The position numbers and the translations under genes are program-made. A stretch of 64,000 nucleotides of DNA from Blastopirellula sp. J2-11 (lineage in GTDB: Bacteria > Planctomycetota > Planctomycetia > Pirellulales > Pirellulaceae): assembly GCF_024584705.1 (NCBI RefSeq), contig NZ_CP097384.1, forward strand, positions 3,968,001 through 4,032,000, read 5' to 3'. A model generated the notes under the pieces. It was given only the letters and a program-made list of their open reading frames with translations. It searched no databases and was not told where the DNA came from. This document shows, piece after piece, positions 48,940 to 58,431 of this stretch (position 1 is the stretch's first letter; every line of letters begins with the position of its first letter).

Positions 48940-49473
48940 TCAGGGCGCCAATTTCTTCAATTTGCGCTGGAGAGTGCGCCGCGGGATACCCAGCAAGCGA
49001 GCCGCTTCGGAAAGATTTCCACCACAATCATCCAAGACCCGATGGATATGCCCCCATTCCGCTTCGGCCAGGGATTGTGGTTGATACTCAATTGGAGAGG
49101 CGGCCAGATCCTCCGCCGCCTTCTCATCAAACGCGGCCAAGATCTCATCGGCGTCGGCCGGTTTTGTCACATAATTGACTGCGCCTAACCGTATCGCTTC
49201 CACCGCATTGGAAATACTCCCATAACCGGTTAGCAGGACTGCCTTGGTCGTGGGGGAGACTTCTCGCAGATCGCGCAGCAGATCTAAGCCAGAGCGGCCA
49301 GGCATTTTCAGATCCAGCACGGCTCGTTCCGGCTTCGCCTCGATCGCCTGGCTGATCGCTTCTTCGTAGTTCGCCGCCGCGTAAACGTCGTAACCACGGG
49401 CCGAAAAAGCCCGCGTCAGCCGGTTCCGCAGGGTATCGTCATCGTCGACAAGCAATAACGTGGGTCGAGTCAT
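48940..49473 (-). CDS. regA: RegA/PrrA-type redox response regulator
   Basis: A 177-residue response regulator. The receiver domain has the acidic pocket DDDD (10-13), phospho-acceptor Asp54 (AVLDLKMPG) and Lys in VTKP. A short linker leads to a Fis-type helix-turn-helix (GNLSEAARLLGIPRRTLQRKL) at the very C-terminus, the arrangement of RegA/PrrA/ActR proteins. There is no AAA+ domain. It lies 88 bp after the cognate kinase gene and directly upstream of the ACIII-oxidase operon, making that operon the likely target. Known RegA controls respiratory and photosynthetic genes in response to redox state. Confidence 0.88.
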   Translation of the reverse strand: MTRPTLLLVDDDDTLRNRLTRAFSARGYDVYAAANYEEAISQAIEAKPERAVLDLKMPGRSGLDLLRDLREVSPTTKAVLLTGYGSISNAVEAIRLGAVNYVTKPADADEILAAFDEKAAEDLAASPIEYQPQSLAEAEWGHIHRVLDDCGGNLSEAARLLGIPRRTLQRKLKKLAP

Positions 49474-49561
49474 GTTCGTCCTGCTACGAAAGTAAAACCA
49501 GCTTGCAATATAAAACGATCACGGCGAATATGCTATTCAATCTCGGTCAATTCGCTTCGTT

Positions 49562-50920
49562 TCAAGGGGCTGGCGTCGTTTCCCAGGGCTCTCGCTTGCG
49601 GATGAGTTGCACGACGACGGTCGTCCCTTCGTGCGAATTCGATTCGATTCGCAGCGCCCCATCGATCCGTTCGATCACGTTTTTCGCTAGAAAAATGCCG
49701 AGCCCGGTTCCTGAACCGGGATCTTTGGTCGTAAAAAATGGTTCGCCAATTCGGGACAAGATCTCCGGCAACATCCCCGGCCCTTCGTCTTGAATCGTCA
49801 TCACCAGGTGTTTTGCCGTTCGCTCCAACAAGACGACGACTTCACTTCCCTCCGGCGAGGCGTCAAACGCATTTTTGATCAGTCCCCGCAGCGATTGCGC
49901 CAACAGATGGCGCGGAGCGCGAACCGCGGCGTCGTCAGAGCGATCGGTGATTCGGAGCCGATCAACCAACCGAGCATCCAACAGACTTCGAATTTCCTCG
50001 GCCAACTGGCTCGACGTAACTTCGACCAGCGGTTCGCCGGTCGCCTGACCAGCGTCAGCCGACATTTGATCCAAAATATGCCGACACCGATCGAGCTCGG
50101 TTCGGATCAGCGCGATATCGGCTTTCAATTCTTCGGAGACCGGCGTACCGGCCAATTCTCGCTGCACCTCTTTCGCAACGACAGCGATGGTCGCTAGCGG
50201 CGTCGAAAGCTCGTGAGCCGCGCCGGCGGCCAAGGTCCCCAGCGCTTCCAACTTCTCACTGCTCGCACGCTGCAATTCGGCGCGGCGCAGCTCGGCGTCG
50301 CGGCGGCGGACTTCGTCGGTCAAACGTGTCGTGAAGTAGACAATCACGAAAATACAAGTCAAAAACGCCACATACATGCCGGTTTGCGCCAGCGGAATTT
50401 GACGCAACTCACGCAGCGTTTGCATCCGCTCAGGCTGCGTCAGCAGCGGCACGTCAACATGGTCGTAGAATAAGAACGCAATTGAAACTGCGGTAATCGC
50501 CGCCAGCCACCAGACGCTGCGACCTGGGAGAACAATCGCCGCCAGAGTAAGATTCACCATATAGAAAATGCAGAACGGGTTGGTCATGCCGCCGGTAAAA
50601 TACAACAGCGCCGTCAGCGAAAACAAATCAAGCAGCATGACTCCCAGCAAGACATTTTCCCACCCGCGTCCGCTATCCATCGCTTTGCGCAACCGCCGAT
50701 AAAAGAGGGTCAGCAAGATGTTGCTGCCCGCCGTAACGGCGACCGCGGCGAACAAGACGACCCAGCGGATCGGAATGTGGAGCAACGAGCCGACCACCAG
50801 AATGGTGATCAATTGCCCAAAAACGGCGACCCACCGCAACTTAATCAGCCAAGCCGCGTTGATCGACATCCGATCGCCGGCAGAAGCGGAGGAAAGCGGG
50901 GGAGCAATGCTTGGTGACAT
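49562..50920 (-). CDS. regB: RegB/PrrB-type redox-sensing histidine kinase
   Basis: A 452-residue kinase with six predicted membrane helices in residues 25-200. It carries the quinone-binding heptad GGMTNPF (110-116), identical in pattern to the GGxxNPF of RegB. The H-box is AAGAAHELSTPLATI with phospho-acceptor His236. Cys279 in RTELDRCRHIL lies 43 residues later, near the position of the redox-active Cys of RegB. The ATPase domain has N (IKNAFDAS), G1 (IQDEGPGM) and G2 (GTGLGIFLAKN) boxes. It should phosphorylate the adjacent RegA. The start is only 28 bp from the divergent membrane protein gene. Confidence 0.9.
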   Translation of the reverse strand: MSPSIAPPLSSASAGDRMSINAAWLIKLRWVAVFGQLITILVVGSLLHIPIRWVVLFAAVAVTAGSNILLTLFYRRLRKAMDSGRGWENVLLGVMLLDLFSLTALLYFTGGMTNPFCIFYMVNLTLAAIVLPGRSVWWLAAITAVSIAFLFYDHVDVPLLTQPERMQTLRELRQIPLAQTGMYVAFLTCIFVIVYFTTRLTDEVRRRDAELRRAELQRASSEKLEALGTLAAGAAHELSTPLATIAVVAKEVQRELAGTPVSEELKADIALIRTELDRCRHILDQMSADAGQATGEPLVEVTSSQLAEEIRSLLDARLVDRLRITDRSDDAAVRAPRHLLAQSLRGLIKNAFDASPEGSEVVVLLERTAKHLVMTIQDEGPGMLPEILSRIGEPFFTTKDPGSGTGLGIFLAKNVIERIDGALRIESNSHEGTTVVVQLIRKREPWETTPAP

Positions 50921-50948
50921 ACGCTGACTACGGCGAAATAGTGAAAAA

Positions 50949-51398
50949 ATGACAAACGAAGTTGCTCAATCGAGACCTGATTTACCACGTCTTAGCCGTC
51001 GCGGCTTGATCATTACGCTCGCCTCGTTGGCGTCGCTCCCCATTTTGGTTGTCGGCCTGTTATACGTGACGCTGCCCGCAACTTCGAGCGCACCCCTGGC
51101 GGTTGACGTGAAAATCATCCGCGACGTCGATCCTCCCCAGGTCGTCATCCTCAATCAAGACGACAGCGATTGGTCCAATCTAAACGTCACCTTAAACGGC
51201 GCATTCTACCACTACTACAAACATTCCCTTCCCCAGGGGAAGGAACTTTCGCTTCCGGTGACGGCATTCGTACGACGTAGCGGGTTACCGTTTGACCCGG
51301 CGAATCTCGAAATTGATGACGTCAACGTCGCGGCTCGGCGGGTGAGCGGCTATCGAGCGACGCGAGATTTCGAGATCGCGCGGGGGCAAGATCCTTAG
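50949..51398 (+). CDS. Single-pass membrane protein of unknown function
   Basis: A 149-residue protein with a Lys/Arg-containing N-terminus (LPRLSRRG), one transmembrane helix (about residues 19-41) and a soluble, probably periplasmic, beta-rich domain (VDVKIIRDVDPPQVVILNQDD, LSLPVTAFVRRSGLPF). I do not recognise the family. The outer domain has the look of a small Ig or cupredoxin-like fold without metal ligands. Only 28 bp separate its start from the start of regB on the other strand, so the two genes share a control region; a link to respiratory redox control is possible but unproven. Confidence 0.6.
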   Translation: MTNEVAQSRPDLPRLSRRGLIITLASLASLPILVVGLLYVTLPATSSAPLAVDVKIIRDVDPPQVVILNQDDSDWSNLNVTLNGAFYHYYKHSLPQGKELSLPVTAFVRRSGLPFDPANLEIDDVNVAARRVSGYRATRDFEIARGQDP

Positions 51399-51572
51399 AA
51401 TCGCAAAAATCGGCGCTCGGCCCACTTCTGGACCTACTCTGGCGCGGCTCTTTTTTGGCCGAAAATTGCCGACGGGCTAGAGGTTCGACGCGATCCGTGC
51501 GAAAATAAACGTTTGCCCCTTCGATTCCCATCGTGACGAACCTAGCGCGCCGTGAAAAATAGTCCACTCGCC

Positions 51573-52637
51573 ATGCACCAGACTGACAACGTCAACGTCC
51601 GTAGCATTGAAAAGCTCGTTTCGCCGCGAGAAATCAAGCAAGATATCTCTGTCGCCGAGGAGTCGCAAGATTTCGTCTTTGAATCGCGCGAGCATATCAA
51701 GCGCATTCTCTCGGGCGAAGATGATCGCATGCTGGCGGTGGTCGGCCCTTGTTCGATCCATGATCCGGCGACGGCGCTCGACTACGCGCGTCGTCTAAAA
51801 GAAGTGGCCGACGAGGTCAACGATCGCCTGTTTATCGTCATGCGGGTCTACTTCGAGAAACCGCGCACCACTGTCGGTTGGAAGGGGCTGATCAACGATC
51901 CTCACCTGAACGACACGTTCGACATCGGTTCTGGATTTCGCATCGCGCGTCAGCTGCTGGTCGATATCACCGAGCTCGGTCTGCCGGCGGCGACCGAAGC
52001 GCTGGAGCCGATCACGCCGCAATATATCGCCGATCTAATCTCGCTGGCCTCGATTGGCGCACGCACGACCGAATCGCCGACCCATCGCCAAATGGCGAGC
52101 GGCCTTTCGATGCCGGTCGGCTACAAAAATGGAACCGATGGTTCACTGCAAATCGCGCTCGACGCGATGACCTCAGCCGGCAGCCCGCACAGCTTTCTGG
52201 GGATCGACGCCGAAGGCGCGACTTGCGTCGTTCATTCCAACGGCAACCCCTGGGGTCACTTGATCCTCCGCGGCGGTCGCTCGGGCCCCAACTATGCTCG
52301 CGAAGATATTCGTGATGCGATCGCCCAATTGGAAAAATCGAAGCTGCACTCCAACTTGCTGGTCGACTGCAGCCACGCCAATTCCAACAAAGATCACACG
52401 CAGCAAAAAAATGTCTGGCGTGACGTGCTGACTCAGCGCACTGAAGGAAATCGCTCGATCATCGGCATGATGCTCGAAAGCAACATCAGTCCCGGCAACC
52501 AAAAATTAGGCGCCGAGCCTTCGTCGCTCACCTACGGCGTTTCGATCACCGACGCCTGCATCGGTTGGGACGAAACTGCCGACTTGCTGCGTGAAGCCCA
52601 CGCGCAACTTTCGCAATCCGCGGCTAGCACCACCTAG
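51573..52637 (+). CDS. 3-deoxy-7-phosphoheptulonate (DAHP) synthase, class I
   Basis: A 354-residue enzyme that condenses phosphoenolpyruvate and erythrose 4-phosphate to DAHP, the first step of aromatic amino acid synthesis. It matches the AroF/AroG/AroH type: VRSIEKLVSPREIK near the start, VVGPCSIHDP, KPRTTVGWKGLINDP, NPWGHLILRGG and a metal-binding DCSHANSNKDH. Length is normal. Which allosteric effector it senses cannot be told from sequence. The ATG at 51573 starts at the conserved region; a GTG at 51552 would add seven residues. The Rieske gene follows eight bp after the stop. Confidence 0.93.
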   Translation: MHQTDNVNVRSIEKLVSPREIKQDISVAEESQDFVFESREHIKRILSGEDDRMLAVVGPCSIHDPATALDYARRLKEVADEVNDRLFIVMRVYFEKPRTTVGWKGLINDPHLNDTFDIGSGFRIARQLLVDITELGLPAATEALEPITPQYIADLISLASIGARTTESPTHRQMASGLSMPVGYKNGTDGSLQIALDAMTSAGSPHSFLGIDAEGATCVVHSNGNPWGHLILRGGRSGPNYAREDIRDAIAQLEKSKLHSNLLVDCSHANSNKDHTQQKNVWRDVLTQRTEGNRSIIGMMLESNISPGNQKLGAEPSSLTYGVSITDACIGWDETADLLREAHAQLSQSAASTT

Positions 52638-52645
52638 CAAATCCC

Positions 52646-52960
52646 ATGTTCCGGCCACTCGCTCGTCTTGACGAACTCCTCGCAGAAGGAGTTCTCTTTC
52701 GAGTCGTCGGCGAACTCTGGGTCGGCCTGTTTGAAATCGACGGCCAAGTCTACGCGCTCGACGCGCGCTGCTCGCATGCCGGCGCTCTGCTGACCCGCGG
52801 CGAAGTCTGCGACGGCGCCGTCACCTGCCCGATCCACCATTGGCGCTTCCGCATTTGCGATGGCCGCTATCTCGACCAAAACATGCCGCGGCATGACCTG
52901 CGAACCTTCGTGGTAAAAATCATCGACGATCAAATCGAAGTCGACCTGCCAGAGTACTGA
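52646..52960 (+). CDS. Rieske [2Fe-2S] ferredoxin-like protein
   Basis: A 104-residue soluble Rieske-domain protein. The cluster ligands are Cys42 and His44 (CSH) and Cys61 and His64 (CPIH), with the expected spacing; the disulfide cysteines of bc1 Rieske proteins are absent, as is typical for the ferredoxin component of ring dioxygenases and NirD-like proteins. It lies eight bp after the DAHP synthase gene and may be co-transcribed. No dioxygenase, reductase or nitrite reductase gene is near, so its electron partner is unknown. Confidence 0.88.
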   Translation: MFRPLARLDELLAEGVLFRVVGELWVGLFEIDGQVYALDARCSHAGALLTRGEVCDGAVTCPIHHWRFRICDGRYLDQNMPRHDLRTFVVKIIDDQIEVDLPEY

Positions 52961-53031
52961 CGACGACGTGGCGAGCCGTATTCCCCTCGCTCGCGCTGTT
53001 TGAGGTTGCGATCTTTGCCCGAACGGATTCT

Positions 53032-53214
53032 GGTTGGCCGCGATAGCTCCGCTATCGGGGCCGACGAAGTCGGTAAGAGGCATCGAGCCGCGGTCGGACT
53101 TACTTCGGTGGTTGCCATACCGTTGGAAATAGCGAAAAGCCCCTGAACTGCTTACGGGGAACCAATGCCTCTTACGGCTGCGCCGCCCCGATAGCGGAGC
53201 TATCGGGGCCAACC
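53032..53214. repeat. Composite palindromic repeat element, copy 2 (inverted)
   Basis: A 183-bp element with the same arms as 30914-31097 but in opposite orientation: 53032-53083 corresponds to the right arm and 53167-53214 to the left arm of copy 1. The terminal inverted repeats begin GGTTGGCC. Similarity may extend slightly beyond the right end (a CGCTATTT string is found outside the matching arm in both copies). The centre differs from copy 1. It lies between the Rieske and DUF1501 genes. Confidence 0.85.
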
Positions 53215-53319
53215 AGGGAAATAGCGCAACCTCAAAATGCGCGCTGGCGGGCTAGCGTTCACTTGGTTCGAAAGCACCCGACATGCAATCAATGCCCACC
53301 ATCCTTTCGCAGCAAGGAT

Positions 53320-54798
53320 CTAGCTGATCAGCGGCGTTAGGACGTGACCATGAACATCGGTAATACGGCGTTGGATTCCATTGTGGTAATACGTGAGTTG
53401 CTCGTGATTCAGCCCTAGCAGGTGCAGCGCCGTCGCGTGCAGGTCATAGCAGTAGGTCGGGTTCTCTTCAGCCTTGAACCCTAATTCGTCGCTTGATCCG
53501 AAGCTGACGCCGCCGCGAATTCCGCCGCCGGCCATCCATGCGGTGAACGCTCCTGGGTTATGATCGCGGCCTTTGCCGCCTTGAGCGGCGGGTTGCCTGC
53601 CGAACTCCGTCGTGCAAATGACCAGCGTCGACTCTAGCATCCCCCGCTGTTTCAGATCGGTCAAAAGGGCGCTGGCCCCGCGGTCCAAGACCTGCCCCCA
53701 ATAACCGTGGTCGCGAGGCAAGTCTTCGTGGCTATCCCAGTTGGGCCGAATCTTCTCGGCTGCAGTATTCTCGGCGCCGCAGAAGATTTGCACGAATCGC
53801 ACTCCTCGTTCCACCATGCGTCGAGCAAGCAAGCATTGCCTCCCGAAGGGACCAATCTCCTCGTGTTCGGTCGCGTACAGATGGTGCGTCGCTTCGCTCT
53901 CTCGGGATAGATCGGTCACTTCCGGCGCGGCCAACTGCAGTCGAGCCGCCAACTCGTACGAAGCGATTCGCGCTTCCAAAATCGAGTCACCGGGACGATC
54001 CGCCGCGTGCTTGCGGTTGAGCTGTTGCAGAAACGCTCGCCCTGCGTTTTCTGACTCCGTCGATACGGCGTGTCCGTCAGCGGGAAAAAGATCTGCGATC
54101 GGCGGTTCGCCCGCAGTTGTTTGAATGACGGTCCCTTGGTGAACCGCCGGCAAAAATCCGGCGCCCCAATTGAGCACTCCGCCAGGCGGCAAGCCGCGCG
54201 TGTCAGGCAGCACGACGAACGCCGGCATATTCTCACTTTCGCTTCCCAGGCCGTACGTCACCCAGGCCCCCATCGACGGAAAGCCAGGGCGGATGAACCC
54301 GGAGTTCATCATGAACATCGCCGGGCCATGCAATGCTGATTTACTTTGCATCGAGTGGATAAAGGCGATGTCGTCGACGCACTTGGAAAGACGCGGAAAT
54401 AAATCGCTCATCCATTTGCCCGACTCTCCATGTTGTCGAAACTTCCAAAAGCTGGGCTGGCAATTGCCTGGTTTCGAAGCGAAGAATGTCAGCTCGCCGT
54501 TCGGGTCAAACGGCTGACCGGCGCGGCGCTCCAATTCGGGGCGGTAATCCCATGTATCAACGTGACTAATCCCGCCGGGGCAAAAGATCTGAATCACCCG
54601 CTTCGCTTGGGGCGGATGATGCGCTATTTTCGCCGCCAATGGCCGAGGCGCCATTTCTGCAGCCGAAGGTTCTTGCGCCGACGCCCCTTCTTCGGCTAGC
54701 ATGGCGGCGAAGGCGACGCTACCGAGGCCGCCGCCAAATTCGGCGAGAAAGCGGCGGCGCGACACCGGCGAGCGGAGAGAATTCAAAAGCGATTGCAT
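53320..54798 (-). CDS. DUF1501 protein (Tat-exported)
   Basis: A 492-residue protein of the DUF1501 family, related to alkaline phosphatase/sulfatase-fold proteins. The N-terminus carries a Tat-like signal (SRRRFLAEFGGGLGSVAFAA). Family motifs include VIQIFCPGGISHVDTWDYRP, FIHSMQSKSALHGPAMFMMNSG and EFGRQPAAQGGKGRDHNPGAFTAWMAGGG. In planctomycetes this family is almost always encoded next to a DUF1549/DUF1553 cytochrome protein, as here, five bp downstream of it. The function of the pair is unknown. Confidence 0.92.
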   Translation of the reverse strand: MQSLLNSLRSPVSRRRFLAEFGGGLGSVAFAAMLAEEGASAQEPSAAEMAPRPLAAKIAHHPPQAKRVIQIFCPGGISHVDTWDYRPELERRAGQPFDPNGELTFFASKPGNCQPSFWKFRQHGESGKWMSDLFPRLSKCVDDIAFIHSMQSKSALHGPAMFMMNSGFIRPGFPSMGAWVTYGLGSESENMPAFVVLPDTRGLPPGGVLNWGAGFLPAVHQGTVIQTTAGEPPIADLFPADGHAVSTESENAGRAFLQQLNRKHAADRPGDSILEARIASYELAARLQLAAPEVTDLSRESEATHHLYATEHEEIGPFGRQCLLARRMVERGVRFVQIFCGAENTAAEKIRPNWDSHEDLPRDHGYWGQVLDRGASALLTDLKQRGMLESTLVICTTEFGRQPAAQGGKGRDHNPGAFTAWMAGGGIRGGVSFGSSDELGFKAEENPTYCYDLHATALHLLGLNHEQLTYYHNGIQRRITDVHGHVLTPLIS

Positions 54799-54803
54799 AG
54801 GGG

Positions 54804-57800
54804 CTAGTCCACGTAGATAAACTCATTCGTATTCAAAAGCATCCGGCAAAGTTGCGGCAATCCATAGCCTTCGATCAACTCGGCGCTTGCTTCGACCTCG
54901 GTGGGACTCGGCCTGCGGGCAAGCGTCAAGCGAAAGGCCGCGTCTGCTTGAGCAGCCGTCGAGTCGCCCGCTTCTTGCCGCACTTGCTCGGCGAGATGAT
55001 CCGCCTGCTGCAGCATGAAGTCATTGTTCAGCAGCGTTAGCGATTGCAAAACCGTGGTCGTCGCGTTACGAGCCGGCGTTAGATTCGCCGGATCGGGACA
55101 GTCAAGCGTCATCAGATAAGGATGAGGAGTCGTTCGCACGACAAAGCGATAAATGCTGCGCCGCTGCAACTCGGCGCGGTCTGGCGTGATGTAGTCGTAG
55201 ACAGGAGCATACGCTTCCTGATAGTCGAAGTCGCGAAAGCCGGGCCCATACATTTTGTGGTTCAACTTGCCGCTGACCGCCAACACGGCGTCGCGGACCG
55301 ACTCGGCGTCAAGCTTGCGAGGATTCATGCGAGACAACAAACGGTTGTCAGCATCCTTTTCTTCGGCGTTGGGATTCCTACTCGACGCTTGGCGATAGGT
55401 TGCACTGGTGCAGATGAGCCGATGCAGCGGCTTTAGCTTCCAATCGTTGACCAACAGTTGATCGGCGAGCCAATCAAGAAGTTCGGGATGGCTCGGTTTC
55501 CCCCCCGCCAAGCCAAAGTCGCTTGGCGTGTCGACCAACCCTGTTCCAAAGTGGTGATGCCATAAGCGGTTGACCATGACGCGCCGCGTCAAAGGATTGT
55601 GGGGATCGACGATCCACTCCGCCAGCGCCATGCGGCGATTCCCTTCGGGCGTCGTCTGGTCGCCGAGAGCCGCAGGCAGCCCCAAGCAACTTAACGTGCC
55701 TGGATCTACGTGCTCTTGCGGATCTTCAGGATTGCCCCGGCGCAGCACGTGGACCGGAGTGGGCGGTTGCGAAACGATCGAATAAATCTGTTGCGGATCC
55801 GCAAGAGACTTCAGTTCGGCCTGGAAACTGTCCAATTGTTTTTTCAATTGAGCGATGGTCTCGATCGTCTCCGCCGAACTCGACTCTCGCTCTGCGTTTA
55901 ATAGACGCGGATTTCCGAAACCGATTTGATCGTGGCCGATGCCGTTGCCGCCGTCCGTCGCCATCAGCGTTAAGAACCGAGCTTCCTCCGGCAACGCGAC
56001 TTGGATCGGCACAAGTCCATCTTCGGCTCCAATGGCCGCGTGGCGATTCGTTTGCAGGCGACCATCGACATAAACGGCGAATTGGGCGCCCTGAGTGGGC
56101 GTTTTACCAAAGTATCCGACTTGCGACGTAAACGTCAGCGCTTTGGGCGCCCCTGCTGCGCGAATTGCGTCCAGGTCAAAGGTGATTGCAGCGTTCGCAT
56201 GCAGAGAGAGCAGCGTTTGGCCTTTGTCCGCAAAGTCGATCCCTCCCAGCTTCAACGTATGCTGGTAGTTCACCGGACCATTGCGAATACCGTCCCAAAC
56301 GTCTCCGGAAGTTAATGGAACTTCATTCACGCGGATCCCCGTCGACGAGACTGGAGTGCCTTCGTTGCTGGCGTTGGGGATAACCACTCCATCGATGAAT
56401 GGGTGCTCCGACAGAGCAAAGTGATTCACTTGAACCCCTTCGCGAAATCCCAACTTGCCAGACAAAGGATTGCCGTTCAACGGATCGACGCCATGATCGG
56501 GCGCGCCGCCGCCATGCCCGTCGCCGCCGCCGACGATATCGGCCAAGTCGCTCCCTTTTTCCTCGAGTTGGTCCAATTTCGCCAGCGTCTCTTTGATTTT
56601 TGCGTCCAGGGCTCGCTCTTGATCTTGGCGTCGCTGAACTTCGCTGGCGCTAATAGGGCGTTCCCCTTGTTTGATTCCGGCGAAAACGGCCCAGAGCGCG
56701 TAGTATTCTCGCTGCGAAATCGGATCGATCTTATGGTCATGACATCGCGCGCAATTTATCGTCATGCCGCACGTCGCTGTGATGACCTGTGTCGACAAAT
56801 CGTCGAGCCCGTCCGCTTGGGCAGCGCGGCGGAGGACCTCGCTTTGCGTTTCAACCTGACCGACGTAATCCCATGGTCCGGCAGCCAGGAAGCCCGTCGC
56901 TTGAATCGACTCGGGGTCTTCGGGATGATAAACGTCTCCGGCAATTTGTTCTTCCAGGAATTGATCGTACGGCTTATCGTCGTTGAACGCTCGAATGACG
57001 TAATCGCGATAGGGCCAGGCATTCTTGCGAATCATATCTCGCTCGAAACCATGCGTATCGGCATAGTGGGCGATATCCAACCAGTGCCGCGCCCAACGTT
57101 CGCCAAAGTGGGGCGATGCCAGGTAACGGTCAACCAGTTTTTCATAAGCGCGGGGGTCAGGATCGGCGACAAACGCCTCCACTTCCTGAAAGGTTGGCGG
57201 CAGCCCGAGCAGATCAAATTTAAGTCGGCGAATCAACGTACGGCGATCCGCTTCGGCAGCAGGCCGAAGGTCGCTCGCTGCAAGCTGTTGCAGAACAAAT
57301 GCGTCGATCGGGTTTTTCGCCCATTCGGGATTTTTGGTATCCGGAGGTTCTGTCGGCGCTACCGACTGCCAGGCCCAATGGTCCAGCCGCTCGTCTTTCA
57401 GCGCTGACAGATCTTCTTCCGTTTCAGGCCAGACGGCCCCTTGTTCGATCCACGTTCGCAAAAGTGCAATCTCGCTATCGGTCAGCTTCGCCCCTTTGGG
57501 CGGCATGACTTCAAATTCATCCTCGCTGGTCACTCGGCGGATCAATTCGCTCTCGTCACTATGCCCGGGGACGATGATCGGTCCGCCATCGCCCCCATCC
57601 AAGGCGAATTTTTTGGCGTCTAAACGCAGCCCGTTATGCTGCGATTTCGCACAATGGCACTCGACGCAACGGGCCTTCAACAACGGGCGAATTTGCGATT
57701 CGAAATCTACTTTATCTTCGTTCGCCAGGATGCTGGAAGCGCTGAACAGCGACAGGCATATGGCCAATGCGAAACAGCCAAATCGAGAAGTCGCGAAGGG

Positions 57801-57824
57801 TCTTCGAACAAGGGACCAAATCAT
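54804..57824 (-). CDS. PSD1/DUF1549-DUF1553 planctomycete cytochrome c protein
   Basis: A 1006-residue exported protein: signal peptide ending near SILANED, then a planctomycete cytochrome c domain (PSCyt1) with heme motif CVECH (53-57) and the distal segment EFEVMPPKG. The DUF1549 domain follows (NPIDAFVLQQLAA, ARHWLDIAHYADTHGFERD). A beta-sandwich (about residues 455-625) separates it from the C-terminal DUF1553 domain (NPLTRRVMVNRLWHHHFGTGLVDTPSDFG). The role is not known; a redox or polysaccharide-linked function has been proposed for the family. It lies 52 bp downstream of a lipoprotein gene and five bp upstream of the DUF1501 gene. Confidence 0.92.
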   Translation of the reverse strand: MIWSLVRRPFATSRFGCFALAICLSLFSASSILANEDKVDFESQIRPLLKARCVECHCAKSQHNGLRLDAKKFALDGGDGGPIIVPGHSDESELIRRVTSEDEFEVMPPKGAKLTDSEIALLRTWIEQGAVWPETEEDLSALKDERLDHWAWQSVAPTEPPDTKNPEWAKNPIDAFVLQQLAASDLRPAAEADRRTLIRRLKFDLLGLPPTFQEVEAFVADPDPRAYEKLVDRYLASPHFGERWARHWLDIAHYADTHGFERDMIRKNAWPYRDYVIRAFNDDKPYDQFLEEQIAGDVYHPEDPESIQATGFLAAGPWDYVGQVETQSEVLRRAAQADGLDDLSTQVITATCGMTINCARCHDHKIDPISQREYYALWAVFAGIKQGERPISASEVQRRQDQERALDAKIKETLAKLDQLEEKGSDLADIVGGGDGHGGGAPDHGVDPLNGNPLSGKLGFREGVQVNHFALSEHPFIDGVVIPNASNEGTPVSSTGIRVNEVPLTSGDVWDGIRNGPVNYQHTLKLGGIDFADKGQTLLSLHANAAITFDLDAIRAAGAPKALTFTSQVGYFGKTPTQGAQFAVYVDGRLQTNRHAAIGAEDGLVPIQVALPEEARFLTLMATDGGNGIGHDQIGFGNPRLLNAERESSSAETIETIAQLKKQLDSFQAELKSLADPQQIYSIVSQPPTPVHVLRRGNPEDPQEHVDPGTLSCLGLPAALGDQTTPEGNRRMALAEWIVDPHNPLTRRVMVNRLWHHHFGTGLVDTPSDFGLAGGKPSHPELLDWLADQLLVNDWKLKPLHRLICTSATYRQASSRNPNAEEKDADNRLLSRMNPRKLDAESVRDAVLAVSGKLNHKMYGPGFRDFDYQEAYAPVYDYITPDRAELQRRSIYRFVVRTTPHPYLMTLDCPDPANLTPARNATTTVLQSLTLLNNDFMLQQADHLAEQVRQEAGDSTAAQADAAFRLTLARRPSPTEVEASAELIEGYGLPQLCRMLLNTNEFIYVD

Positions 57825-57876
57825 GGAGGATCATTTCTTGAAGGCAGGAGACAAGCCCCATCGGCAGAAGTCAGTT

Positions 57877-58359
57877 CTAGGATCCAGACGCCGTCAGATC
57901 AAAGTCAAGCTGGTTCTTCCCAGCAACGATCTCACGTTCCAGAGTACTTTTTGCGTTGTACTGGGACGGCACCGTTTCGCCGATCTCGTCCACCAACGCT
58001 CCCATGGGACCTTGCGATCCCGCTGACACTTTGCGTCCCGTGGGACCAGGAGAGAAGATCCGCACTTGATATTTGCCAAGCACCGGGCCTTTCGCTTCGT
58101 CTAGTTCATATTTTCCATCAACGATCCGCGCGCCGGCTGTCGGGCCTAGAGTGTCGGCGGAAGGTATGAATTCGATCGCGCCCCGAGAAATCGCTTTTCC
58201 ATCCAGCGTTACGCTCCCCACAACCGAGGCCCGCTGCGGACCATCGTAGTTTGGTCCGCAGCCCAGACCGAAGGTCAGTACGGCGCCTCCTAAAAAGAGG
58301 CCAAGTCCCCAGCGACTAGAGCGGGTAAAGTCGCAGAGGGCGGTTTGGATGTGCGTCAC
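57877..58359 (-). CDS. Small lipoprotein paired with a DUF1559 gene (copy 3)
   Basis: A 160-residue predicted lipoprotein: a basic N-terminus, hydrophobic WGLGLFLGGAVLTFGLGC with lipobox Cys at about 34, then the beta domain SVVGSVTLDGKAISRGAIEFIPS and KYQVRIFSPGPTGRK. It belongs to the same group as the lipoproteins at 7433 and 12768 but is divergent in sequence. It follows the third DUF1559 gene by 72 bp and precedes the PSD1 gene by 52 bp, so all four genes may form one transcript. Function unknown. Confidence 0.78.
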   Translation of the reverse strand: MTHIQTALCDFTRSSRWGLGLFLGGAVLTFGLGCGPNYDGPQRASVVGSVTLDGKAISRGAIEFIPSADTLGPTAGARIVDGKYELDEAKGPVLGKYQVRIFSPGPTGRKVSAGSQGPMGALVDEIGETVPSQYNAKSTLEREIVAGKNQLDFDLTASGS

Positions 58360-58431
58360 GATGGAATTCCTCGGAAGGCAATTTCAAAAGGTGGATACTT
58401 CCCGCGTAGCGATTGACAAAGTTCGATGAGG

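Noticed and set aside
52634-53212. A 192-codon minus-strand frame over the Rieske gene and the palindromic repeat
   Set aside because: Half of it is antisense to the Rieske gene and the other half is the repeat element; no domain.
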